From an uncultured euryarchaeote (GTDB lineage Archaea > Thermoplasmatota > Poseidoniia > Poseidoniales > Poseidoniaceae), in the NCBI GenBank assembly GCA_937881505.1, contig CALGEM010000359.1, positions 1-5,917 on the forward strand: 5,917 nt of DNA, in the 5' to 3' direction. Every line of letters starts with the position of its first letter. The stretch's first letter is position 1. This document shows, piece by piece, positions 1 to 5,917 of the stretch. The notes under the pieces are model-generated. The model had not been told where the DNA came from. It ran no database searches and worked only from the letters and a program-made list of their open reading frames with translations. A program made the translations under genes and the position numbers.

Positions 1-133
1 CATCGCAGCCCTGCGCCCCTGGGTCAAAGCGGAGGCGCCTCAAGCATCCGAAAAGGTGTTCCGCTGGTGGTTGAACCGTTCACCGGAAATGACGGAAGTT
101 GCCAAGCGTGAACGCGATCAAGAGGCGTCATAA
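1..133 (+). CDS. 3' end of an unrecognised protein (partial)
   Basis: An open frame enters from the left edge with codons starting at base 2 and ends at TAA 131-133, giving the last 43 residues of a protein. The visible tail is charged and contains Trp residues (RPWVKAEAP, then FRWWLNRSPEM, then the acidic/basic end KRERDQEAS), which looks like a soluble helical C-terminus. No motif identifies the family, so I give no function. Its last 16 bases overlap the 3' end of the convergent RuvC-like gene. Codon use resembles the other genes in the window, and the frame is consistent with real coding up to the stop. The start and most of the gene lie outside the window. Confidence 0.6.
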   Translation, partial: IAALRPWVKAEAPQASEKVFRWWLNRSPEMTEVAKRERDQEAS

Positions 134-864
134 CCCGATTCTTTGAGTGCCTCGTCCATCGTCAGTTGACCTTCACTGACACGCATCGCCGTTTCCAGCG
201 AAATGGTCAGTTGGCCTTTCGACCGCTGGCGGCTGATGCGTTGGAGGTTGCGCAATTCACCCGTGGAGGCTCGAACCCTGCGTTGTTCGTGAACCGGCGT
301 GCCCGGCTGCATGGCGATCTTGAGGGCGGCAGAGCCGTGCGCATGTCGAGGGTGGCCTGCGCTGGTACGGTGTTCGTTGACAATTTCAACATGATAGCCA
401 AGCGCTAAAACGCGATTGACCAGACGATCTCGGTGCACAGGAGAACCGTGACCGATGCGAACCAGTACCTGACCTGGGCTGGTGTGTTCCACCAAATTCA
501 CAATGCTCTCGAGTGATTCATCGATGGAATCCATCTCGCGCTTTCCAAGCAAGAGGCCGTCCGCGAAAAAGGCACAACCGGGTCGAGGACCCGGGTCGAG
601 ACCCACCACCAATTGCGAAGGCGGTCCCGTCAACTGACGCGACAGCAACCATGTTGACACGGTCTCAGCCACATCATCGAGTTCAACGGCTACGCCTCGG
701 CCACCCAGAGCGTGAACTTCTTCAGGTGTGCCAAACCAATACGCCTCGGGTTCAATCGCATCGGTGGTTGAACGTTGTTGAGCCGGCAAGTTTCGTCGCT
801 TGAGTTCGCTCAACAGCCGATGAGCCAGACGGAAATCATCCGTTCGGACATAGAGCGGCTTCAC
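118..864 (-). CDS. RNase H-fold (RuvC/YqgF-like) conserved archaeal protein
   Basis: This 248-residue soluble protein carries a RuvC/YqgF-type RNase H-like core. Residues 86-96 hold the first strand and its acidic motif (VVGLDPGPRPG, with D90). A second strand, QVLVRIGHGS, lies at about 132-141. VEIVNEHRTS at 159-168 resembles the YqgF/RuvC second motif, with E164 as the likely metal ligand. A helical C-terminus (about 200-240) ends in LTMDEAL. Residues 1-80 form a separate N-terminal segment. I recall similar uncharacterised proteins in haloarchaea, so this is probably a conserved archaeal family, but no function is established. The third helix, HAHGSAALKIA at about 174-184, lacks the Asp usual in active RuvC-type nucleases. 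The start chosen is GTG at 864-862, because no in-frame ATG lies just upstream. An AAGGA (complement of 876-880) sits 11 bases ahead. It is divergent from the Hjc gene. Confidence 0.8.
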   Translation of the reverse strand: MKPLYVRTDDFRLAHRLLSELKRRNLPAQQRSTTDAIEPEAYWFGTPEEVHALGGRGVAVELDDVAETVSTWLLSRQLTGPPSQLVVGLDPGPRPGCAFFADGLLLGKREMDSIDESLESIVNLVEHTSPGQVLVRIGHGSPVHRDRLVNRVLALGYHVEIVNEHRTSAGHPRHAHGSAALKIAMQPGTPVHEQRRVRASTGELRNLQRISRQRSKGQLTISLETAMRVSEGQLTMDEALKESGYDAS

Positions 865-907
865 ATCATGCCCATTCCTTGGCCCTGTTCTAACCTATCG
901 GTTGGCC

Positions 908-915
908 AAATAAAC
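908..915. promoter_or_regulatory. Candidate bidirectional TATA-like element
   Basis: The spacer between the divergent RuvC-like and Hjc genes contains one clear AT-rich box, AAATAAAC on the plus strand and GTTTATTT on the minus strand. On the minus strand, a transcript starting about 26 bases downstream would begin near 885, leaving a 20-base leader with AAGGA before the GTG at 864. On the plus strand the same box is about 24 bases ahead of an in-frame ATG at 935. An 8-base palindrome, TTGGCCAA (902-909), overlaps its left edge. This assignment rests on geometry only. Confidence 0.3.
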
Positions 916-988
916 GGCCTCTCAAACTCGGTTCATGCAACGGTCTGGTTCCGAAGTTATCAAGAACGATAGACGCGGATGTCACCGT

Positions 989-1660
989 ATGACGGGTGCC
1001 TACGAGCGCGAGCTCCGGGACGTTTTATCGGGCACGGAAAAGGGCGTGAAGACGGTGACGCGCAGTTGTACGCCGGAGGAAAAGGCTCGAACGATGCGTG
1101 TTCTTGAGCGGCCCTTTCTCGTCGTCCGTGCCGCCGGCTCTGGCATGGAGGGCAGCGGTGATTTGGTAGCGCTTCGCGGGGATTGTTGCTTTCCCATTGA
1201 GGTGAAATCAACGCGCGCAGAAAAATTGTACTTTTCAGGACGCACAAAGGACCAACTCAACGCCATGATTCGCGAGGGAGAGCGATCGGGATTGATGCCG
1301 CTCTATGCCCATCGCCGAAAGGGTGTTCGGGGTGATTCTTGGCGTTTTTTTCGTGTTGAAACCGAAGGTTTGACCGGTACCCTCGCTCGTTTGGCTAAGA
1401 TGATCCCCCCGCTCCCGTTGAATCGAAACGGTTCACCGTTCATCGATTGGGAGCAAGGGATGCCCCTCAACCAATTTCTCGCCATGATGTGTTCGCCGCT
1501 TGGAGGCGAGGATGCACAGGTCTCAGCCCTTCAGGAGCGAGCCCAACGAGCCTCTCCACCAACGATGGCGGAATGTCGTGAACTAAGTGCTGTTGATATT
1601 CTCGCCGAATTGGAGCGACGGCGTTCGGCTGTTCTTCCGGTGTTCAGAGGTAAGGAATGA
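989..1660 (+). CDS. hjc: Holliday junction resolvase, Hjc family (enlarged)
   Basis: This 223-residue protein would cut four-way DNA junctions during recombination and repair as a metal-dependent PD-(D/E)XK homodimer. The family landmarks are in order: YERE helix (residues 5-8), VVRAAGS (45-51), the acidic motif GDLVAL with D58, and IEVKST with E71 and K73 (70-75), followed by a KDQL helix (87-90). The late strand SWRFFRVE (117-124) matches the Hjc pattern. Two oddities are visible. About 27 extra residues (roughly 15-42) separate the first helix from the first strand. About 95 residues follow the usual end of the roughly 120-residue family, including FIDWEQGMPLNQFL and a terminal charged helix. 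I chose the ATG at 989 because Hjc proteins normally begin just before the YERE helix. An in-frame ATG at 935 would add 18 residues and cannot be excluded. The last 17 bases overlap the convergent protease gene. Confidence 0.85.
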   Translation: MTGAYERELRDVLSGTEKGVKTVTRSCTPEEKARTMRVLERPFLVVRAAGSGMEGSGDLVALRGDCCFPIEVKSTRAEKLYFSGRTKDQLNAMIREGERSGLMPLYAHRRKGVRGDSWRFFRVETEGLTGTLARLAKMIPPLPLNRNGSPFIDWEQGMPLNQFLAMMCSPLGGEDAQVSALQERAQRASPPTMAECRELSAVDILAELERRRSAVLPVFRGKE

Positions 1661-3101
1661 CCATCGTGAAGAGCAGCATGACCAGCAAGACGAGGGAGGA
1701 ATAACTCGATGCTCGCGTTGAGATGTGGTCCACCCACATCGGATGCAAGTCCCACAACTTGAGTTTCCGACCCACGCGTTTCACCCCGCTGAGGAAGGCG
1801 TGAAGCATGTCTCGCAGCATGTGGCCACCGTCAAAGGGCACCATCGGAATCAGGTTGGTAAAACCAAGAAGGATGTTGACCCACATCAGCCAAAACAACA
1901 GGTGGCAGAAAAACATCAGAACATCGGTGCCCAAGATGCTGCCAACGATTCCATCACCAGCGACCATCAGCGCCTCTTCAAAGGGGTGAATCGCTACCCC
2001 TCCAAGTTCAAACGGAATCAACAAAATCGTCAGAATGTGGAAGGGGACTGAAAGCGCACGCTGGGCAAGTTTTCCCTCCCAACGTGGGGAGAAAGGCCCT
2101 GCTAATCGGTCGACGCCAGCCGTACCTTCGGAAAGACCTTCAACGCCTAAAAACGCATCACCGGGTTGTACATCGAGGTTGGCGAGGACCTCCTCGCTCC
2201 ATCCCAAATCCGAGTAATACTGGTATTTGTCGCCAAAGGTGGCTTGCAGCGTTTCCCGCGCCCCGTCCTGGTGAATGACCACCAAATCGACGGTGTCGTT
2301 GCTTTGGTAACCCAGAAGGATGTCCCTGAAATCATCCGTTGTATGAACCGGTTGACCGTCAATGGAAACCAAGGTGTCCCACGGTTGCATGCCAGCTTGC
2401 TCAGCACCGCCGTCAACCACGATACCTCGGACGTGGATGTAATCCTCTTCGGCAACGATCTGCGACGCGAGGCCGCCCAACAACAACAGCATGATGAAGG
2501 CAGCAAAGAGGTTCGTTGCAGGTCCTGCAGCAAACATTCGCAAGCGCTCCCTGCGAGGCGCTCGCATCAACTCGTCAGATTGTGGTTCAGCGAACGCACC
2601 CAAGGGCAATGGACCGAGTTGGAGCAGGCCGAACGAACGGATACGCATGCCGTGGCCCCGAGCCAGCAAGCCATGACCAAATTCGTGAATCACAAGTGAA
2701 ACGACGAAGGCCAAAACCCCCCAACCGAGCGGAATGACGGGATTGATGCCGGGCACAGCGACCAATTCACTGGCCGATGGTGGCGAAGCCGTCGGTGGTG
2801 AGAGCAGGGAGGTGATGAAGGCGAGCACCACCACCAGAGCGACCACGAGCATGGAGACCGAGCAAACCCAAAGCGAAACCTCGCCGTAGGCTCGCCAAAA
2901 CCGCCGGGGTCGGGCTAACCAATCCAGAAGCCGTTGGCCGCGTTGGGTTCGAACCATCAGCACGATGCCGAGAGCCCGGGTGGCGTTCCAGCGGTCAAGG
3001 GTGCCGTTTCGCTCCCAAGTTTTGATGAGGATGTACCAGCCGATGAGGAGCGCGAACACCAAGGTCCAGTCAGCCTGAACCGAGCCCCACGACCCCACCA
3101 T
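1644..3101 (-). CDS. Membrane site-2-type zinc metalloprotease (M50) with PDZ domain
   Basis: This 485-residue multi-pass protein is an intramembrane metalloprotease of the S2P/RseP type, expected to cut membrane-embedded substrates inside the cytoplasmic membrane. Zinc ligands are visible: HEFGH at 139-143 in a hydrophobic helix (about 122-146), and NLIPMVPFDGGH at 416-427, which supplies the third ligand, D424. Other family marks are GAFAEP (168-173) and AAGPATN (191-197). A PDZ domain spans about 222-290, with a further soluble stretch to about 345. Membrane helices are likely near 12-26, 80-100, 122-146, 198-214, 350-366, 395-420 and 468-483. I chose the ATG at 3101-3099 because a hydrophobic segment starts soon after and GGGGTG lies about 10 bases upstream. 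The frame stays open to 3281, but that extension would be low-complexity and overlap the divergent gene. No substrate or anti-sigma partner is adjacent. The substrate is unknown. Confidence 0.9.
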   Translation of the reverse strand: MVGSWGSVQADWTLVFALLIGWYILIKTWERNGTLDRWNATRALGIVLMVRTQRGQRLLDWLARPRRFWRAYGEVSLWVCSVSMLVVALVVVLAFITSLLSPPTASPPSASELVAVPGINPVIPLGWGVLAFVVSLVIHEFGHGLLARGHGMRIRSFGLLQLGPLPLGAFAEPQSDELMRAPRRERLRMFAAGPATNLFAAFIMLLLLGGLASQIVAEEDYIHVRGIVVDGGAEQAGMQPWDTLVSIDGQPVHTTDDFRDILLGYQSNDTVDLVVIHQDGARETLQATFGDKYQYYSDLGWSEEVLANLDVQPGDAFLGVEGLSEGTAGVDRLAGPFSPRWEGKLAQRALSVPFHILTILLIPFELGGVAIHPFEEALMVAGDGIVGSILGTDVLMFFCHLLFWLMWVNILLGFTNLIPMVPFDGGHMLRDMLHAFLSGVKRVGRKLKLWDLHPMWVDHISTRASSYSSLVLLVMLLFTMVIPYL

Positions 3102-3213
3102 GCTGCACGCACACCCCGTTCCGTCTTGAACGTTGATACGCGCCCTCACCTCGTCAACAGGACAAAACTTGATGATGGGTTGGCGTGTGTTGAAGTCCAT
3201 GCACCCCCACAAC
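3102..3213. promoter_or_regulatory. Divergent intergenic spacer (two presumed promoters)
   Basis: These 112 bases separate the chosen starts of the minus-strand protease and the plus-strand unknown gene, so both promoters should lie here or just inside the genes. I see no strong TATA box. The best plus-strand candidate is the AT-rich ACAAAACTT around 3162-3170, about 22 bases further than ideal for a leaderless start at 3214. On the minus strand, GGGGTG near the protease start looks like a weak ribosome binding site. The start sites of both genes are therefore less certain than elsewhere in the window. Confidence 0.3.
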
Positions 3214-3717
3214 ATGGCCATTGAAGTCTGGTGTGAAGAGACTTGGGGGGAGCGACCGGTGCGCATTTCGGACTGGGCCAATCACGACGATGTCGTCCAG
3301 GTGCTGATTCGCCTTTCTTCGAGCGTCCTCATCGCTGATTTTTTGATGGACAGCAACGGTAAACTCAACATCCAGCAACACCTTCACATCCCTTTGGAAA
3401 CATGGAACCCCGGCTCCGTCCTTGGCATGAGAACCAGCGAAGGAAAAACACGATTTCAGCATCGACGGCAGAGCATCTACCTCTCGAGTGAACTGCGTGT
3501 GCCTGAATGGGGTGCTGCACTCTTGGAAGAATGGCTCCTCAGCATGCGCAGTGCCGTAAACCGGCCCAAGGACCGCACGCAACGCATTAACGAAATCAAG
3601 CGACTCAAACTTTCCATTGAACGCAATCTTGAGAGTGCTTCGCTGGCGAAGGTCGGTGAAGAACAGGTTATGCTCGAGGGTCAACTCGACCGCATCAACA
3701 ACCGCTTAGCGTACTGA
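3214..3717 (+). CDS. Hypothetical protein with charged helical C-terminus
   Basis: I do not recognise this 167-residue protein. It starts MAIEVWCEETWG and has no signal peptide or membrane helix, so it should be cytoplasmic. The N-terminal half alternates hydrophobic and polar residues like a mixed alpha/beta domain (VVQVLIRLSSSVLIADFLM at about 27-45). The centre is basic and polar (KTRFQHRRQSIYLSSELRVPEW, about 78-99). From about 120 to 165 there is a strongly charged, probably coiled-coil helix (NEIKRLKLSIERNLESASLAKVGEEQ and onward). The ATG at 3214 was chosen by reading-frame character. ATG 3199 and others upstream in the same frame, open from at least 3133, are alternatives. There is no Shine-Dalgarno sequence, consistent with a leaderless message. 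Its stop overlaps the convergent macro-domain gene by 12 bases. The opposite strand also has a long open frame, but it lacks domain-like character. Confidence 0.65.
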   Translation: MAIEVWCEETWGERPVRISDWANHDDVVQVLIRLSSSVLIADFLMDSNGKLNIQQHLHIPLETWNPGSVLGMRTSEGKTRFQHRRQSIYLSSELRVPEWGAALLEEWLLSMRSAVNRPKDRTQRINEIKRLKLSIERNLESASLAKVGEEQVMLEGQLDRINNRLAY

Positions 3718-4344
3718 ATCCTGCATCGTGGTGTCGACGCCCGGGAACTGGTCTTCTCCCTCTCGGTAAACGGTTCGCATGTTGCTGATGAAGTTCTTCT
3801 CTTTGACCACGATGGTGTAATTCCTGATGCCAAAGTCCTTCTCACCGTCCAACATTTCCAGCAAGACCTGGAGGGTCAAGCGAGCTCCTTCTCGGTGCGG
3901 GTAAGAAAACACGCCCATTGACAGCGGGGGAGAAACGACCGAGGTTATGTCGCCCATTTCTTCGATGGTTGCAAAGAGGTTGGCGTAGGTTTCCGCCAAG
4001 AGTTCCCGACGAGCCTCATCCTGATTCGGTCGACGACAATCGGGTCCCACGGCGTGGATGATGTGCTTGTAATTTTCAGCCAGCGCAAAAGGTTCGGTGA
4101 TGACGTTCTTTGTGACGGCACAGGGCGGCGCGTTGATTTTTCGCATGTCCAAGCAAATGTTGCGGGTGACTTGGGTCAACTCCTTCCCGGCTTTCTGATG
4201 AATCATGGCATCGAGGCCCTCCCTTCCGGACAGGCGATTGTTGGCAGGCGTGATGAGCACATCCCCGCTGTGATTCCAAACATCGCCCCCCATCACGCGG
4301 AGGACTCCATGTTTGCAGGTCCGTGCCATGTAAAGTTCGGCCAT
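3706..4344 (-). CDS. Macro-domain protein (predicted ADP-ribose binding or hydrolysing)
   Basis: This 212-residue soluble protein is a stand-alone macro domain, a fold that binds ADP-ribose and often removes it from proteins, nucleic acids or O-acetyl-ADP-ribose. Visible landmarks: GGDVW at 19-23 (D21 fits the adenine-contacting Asp), ITPANNRL at 31-38 for the usual NAAN motif, LDAMIH at 44-49 for the VDGAIH motif, HIIHAVGP at 94-101, and SMGVFSYP at 142-149 for the phosphate-binding STGIYGYP-like loop. The glycine-rich loop is altered: SGREG at 39-43 rather than a run of Gly. The tail after about 175 looks like an extra strand and helix. The ATG at 4344-4342 has no Shine-Dalgarno sequence but a TATA-like box about 27 bases ahead, so the message is probably leaderless. 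It is convergent with the unknown gene and divergent from the secreted TIGR03790-type gene. The substrate is not determined. Confidence 0.88.
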   Translation of the reverse strand: MAELYMARTCKHGVLRVMGGDVWNHSGDVLITPANNRLSGREGLDAMIHQKAGKELTQVTRNICLDMRKINAPPCAVTKNVITEPFALAENYKHIIHAVGPDCRRPNQDEARRELLAETYANLFATIEEMGDITSVVSPPLSMGVFSYPHREGARLTLQVLLEMLDGEKDFGIRNYTIVVKEKNFISNMRTVYREGEDQFPGVDTTMQDSVR

Positions 4345-4366
4345 CGGTTCTAAGAGAAGGCGACCC

Positions 4367-4376
4367 TACATATTAT
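4367..4376 (-). promoter_or_regulatory. TATA-like box of the macro-domain gene
   Basis: On the minus strand this reads ATAATATGTA, the best TATA match in the window. Its centre lies about 27 bases upstream of the ATG at 4344, the distance expected when an archaeal transcript begins at or within a base or two of the start codon. The bases between it and the ATG contain no Shine-Dalgarno sequence. Together these support a leaderless message. The call rests on sequence and spacing only. Confidence 0.5.
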
Positions 4377-4455
4377 CTGCCCCGTAAATTGATGAAAAAC
4401 GCAGAATTCATCGCCTTACCTCGCCTTCGTCGTAGCCATCCCCAAGGCGATACCG

Positions 4456-4461
4456 CTAAAT
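4456..4461 (+). promoter_or_regulatory. Weak TATA-like box of the secreted protein gene
   Basis: CTAAAT on the plus strand is centred about 26 bases before the ATG at 4484, again leaderless geometry. The match is short and lies in a fairly GC-rich context. The stronger ATATTA at 4370-4375 can also be read in this direction, which would give a leader of roughly 85-90 bases. I cannot choose between the two from sequence alone. Confidence 0.25.
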
Positions 4462-4483
4462 CGGCTGCGACGGTGCCTTGACC

Positions 4484-5917
4484 ATGTCCACGAAGGCGTG
4501 CAGCATCGCTTTCGTGGCCTTGTTGTTGCTCTCGCTTCTTCCTTTTTCTCCCGGGGCCGAACTCGAGGAAACAAGCGTTGAGCGAGAACTTGAAGGTGAA
4601 CTCTTTTCGGGCTTTTTCGTTGGCGGCGCAGACGATGTTTGGAACCAAACGCCTTGGCAGAACATCGCCGTTCCTCAAGGCTTCACCTACGATAGCGTCA
4701 CCGATTACAGCGACGTCGGCGTGCTCATCAACAACCTCTCCGAGGAGAGTCGCACCATCGGTTGGGCGTTTGTTGCGGCCCGAAACATCTCCCTGGATCG
4801 GGTGTTCCTGTTCAACGCCTCGGGAACCCCTACCGGCGAGACCATCAACCGCAACCAATTCAACACCTACTTTGCCTATCCATTTCTCGAGATGCTCCAA
4901 AACCGTAGCACGTTAAGCGAGCTCAACTACCTCGTAACGACCAAAGGCATCCCTCTTCGTGTATCTGGCGGGAACGATAAAGCGAGTTTTGACCAAGAAT
5001 TGGCCTTGCTGGGTGGCGCTTACAACAGTTCGATCGGTACCAACTACTGGGGCACCCATGACTACGGACCATTGGCTGGGAAGGCCATGGAACCGTTCAC
5101 GCGAAACAAGTACGGCTTTTTCCTGGTGACTCGGCTGACCGGATACACCGTGGATACGGCCCTCGAACTCATCGAGCGAGCCAACCAAAGTTTGGGACAA
5201 CGAGGTACGTTCGTGCTCGATTTGGCTACCAACCGAAACAATTCGGGATACAAATTTTGGAACGATGACCTGTACACGGCCAATACAACGCTCAACCAGA
5301 GCATGGGCCTGCCGGTTCATTTTGACGAAGAAACGGAATTCTTGACCAACATCTCCAACGTGATGGGGTATGCATCGTGGGGCAGCAACGATGGCAACTG
5401 GAACAAAAATTACCTCGCCAACAGCGGTTTTGATACCCTTGACACCTCATGGCAAAGCGGTTCTCGCTACTGGACCCACACGTCCCCAACCGTGGCACCG
5501 GAAGACGACTTCAATTGGTCCTACCAAACCGATGAAAAACAAGGCGGTAACGGCGCCTTCGAAGCAAGCATCCGCACCGATTGCGACCAAGACGGAGGCA
5601 AGGGCTTGCAAGGCATATATGGCGAATATTTTGACAACGATGGCGTCAGTTTCAGTTCCTCGAGCATGCCTTCCCTCATCGACCGAAATCCCGATCGAGT
5701 CCAAATTGAGCCCCACCTCAACCGAGGTTCATCCTACAACGCCTACCCTGGCCTTGACAATCGTTTCAAAAGCGATTGGGGCGCACGATTCAGCGGATTG
5801 ATCGATATTCCTGAAACTGGAAATTGGACCTTTTTCATCAACTCCGACGACGGTTCAGAACTTTGGGTGAACGGCGAGTCCCTTGCGACCAATTACGGCA
5901 TGCACGGCATGCGCGAA
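4484..5917 (+). CDS. Secreted TIGR03790-type protein with PA14 domain (5' part, runs off window)
   Basis: This frame is open from ATG 4484 to the right edge (478 codons, no stop). An in-frame TAA at 4457-4459 limits the start. Residues 1-25 form a classic signal peptide: a Lys at 4, a hydrophobic core AFVALLLLSLLPF, then SPGA. The body matches my recollection of the uncharacterised TIGR03790 family: LNYLVTTKGIPLRVSGG at 147-163, SFDQELALL at 168-176, and MGYASWGSND at 294-303. A PA14 domain begins at about 373 (GLQGIYGEYFDN, later RFSGLIDIPETGNWTFFINSDDGSELWVNG) and is cut by the edge. PA14 domains are beta-barrels common in glycan-binding exported proteins. At least 13 N-X-S/T sequons are visible, suggesting archaeal N-glycosylation. 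The protein probably acts outside the membrane or at the surface. Enzyme activity is unknown. The start and the family assignment are fairly secure, the role is not. Confidence 0.85.
   Translation, partial: MSTKACSIAFVALLLLSLLPFSPGAELEETSVERELEGELFSGFFVGGADDVWNQTPWQNIAVPQGFTYDSVTDYSDVGVLINNLSEESRTIGWAFVAARNISLDRVFLFNASGTPTGETINRNQFNTYFAYPFLEMLQNRSTLSELNYLVTTKGIPLRVSGGNDKASFDQELALLGGAYNSSIGTNYWGTHDYGPLAGKAMEPFTRNKYGFFLVTRLTGYTVDTALELIERANQSLGQRGTFVLDLATNRNNSGYKFWNDDLYTANTTLNQSMGLPVHFDEETEFLTNISNVMGYASWGSNDGNWNKNYLANSGFDTLDTSWQSGSRYWTHTSPTVAPEDDFNWSYQTDEKQGGNGAFEASIRTDCDQDGGKGLQGIYGEYFDNDGVSFSSSSMPSLIDRNPDRVQIEPHLNRGSSYNAYPGLDNRFKSDWGARFSGLIDIPETGNWTFFINSDDGSELWVNGESLATNYGMHGMRE

Noticed and set aside
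578..600. A 10-base direct repeat (CCGGGTCGAG) with a 13-base period, next to a palindrome GACCCGGGTC (589-598).
   Set aside because: It encodes the DPGPRPG motif of the RuvC-like protein, where repeated Pro-Gly codons explain the repetition.
879..907. TTGGCC occurring twice (879-884 and 902-907), the second within the palindrome TTGGCCAA.
   Set aside because: It is too short and too common in this composition to call an operator without comparison to related genomes.
2166..2699. A 177-residue plus-strand open frame opposite the M50 protease.
   Set aside because: It mirrors the protease's PDZ and membrane coding region and has no motif of its own. The protease motifs settle the true strand.
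3154..3684. A 176-residue minus-strand open frame opposite the unknown small protein.
   Set aside because: Its composition is less protein-like, and it would cross the protease promoter region. The plus-strand frame has better codon character and the usual convergent overlap with the macro gene.
4392..4481. A 29-codon plus-strand open frame (MKNAEFIALP...) ending two bases before the secreted protein's ATG.
   Set aside because: It has no ribosome binding site or domain character, and it covers the divergent promoter region. It could be an upstream leader peptide, but nothing in the sequence supports translation.
4373..4900. A 175-residue minus-strand open frame opposite the secreted protein gene.
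   Set aside because: It is antisense to the signal peptide and TIGR03790-type core and shows no recognisable motifs. It is a shadow of the plus-strand coding sequence.
1..5917. CRISPR array, tRNA/rRNA genes, insertion sequence or defence island.
   Set aside because: I saw no regularly spaced repeats, tRNA-like folds, transposase motifs or inverted terminal repeats on either strand. The nuclease-fold and macro-domain proteins alone do not make a defence system.

Overview
The window looks archaeal. It most resembles a planktonic, Thermoplasmatota-type euryarchaeon such as Marine Group II (Poseidoniales). Three things point that way: an Hjc-type archaeal Holliday junction resolvase, a conserved archaeal RuvC-like protein of the type I recall from haloarchaea, and AT-rich boxes placed about 25-28 bases ahead of start codons that lack a good Shine-Dalgarno sequence, as in leaderless archaeal promoters. 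The exact lineage is inference. DNA is gene-dense and moderately GC-rich, with no RNA gene, insertion sequence or CRISPR array that I can see.

Layout, left to right: (1) the 3' end of an unrecognised plus-strand gene; (2) a minus-strand RNase H-fold (RuvC/YqgF-like) protein; (3) a plus-strand Hjc-family Holliday junction resolvase with an insertion and a long C-terminal tail; (4) a minus-strand membrane site-2-type metalloprotease (M50) with a PDZ domain; (5) a plus-strand small protein of unknown function with a helical C-terminus; (6) a minus-strand macro-domain protein, probably acting on ADP-ribose; (7) the start of a large secreted plus-strand protein with a TIGR03790-type core followed by a PA14 domain, running off the right edge.

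The strands alternate strictly (+,-,+,-,+,-,+). Each of the three convergent pairs overlaps at its 3' ends, by 16, 17 and 12 bases. Each of the three divergent pairs is separated by a short spacer of 124, 112 or 139 bases that must hold both promoters. No two neighbours can be co-transcribed from one promoter, so this is not an operon. Functional links are loose: genes 2 and 3 both have nucleic-acid nuclease folds and share one divergent promoter region, gene 4 is a membrane protease, and gene 7 is a secreted, sequon-rich surface or exported protein. I see no clear defence or mobile system. The most unusual points are the gene architecture, the enlarged Hjc, the variant catalytic positions in the RuvC-like and macro-domain proteins, and the secreted TIGR03790-PA14 protein.
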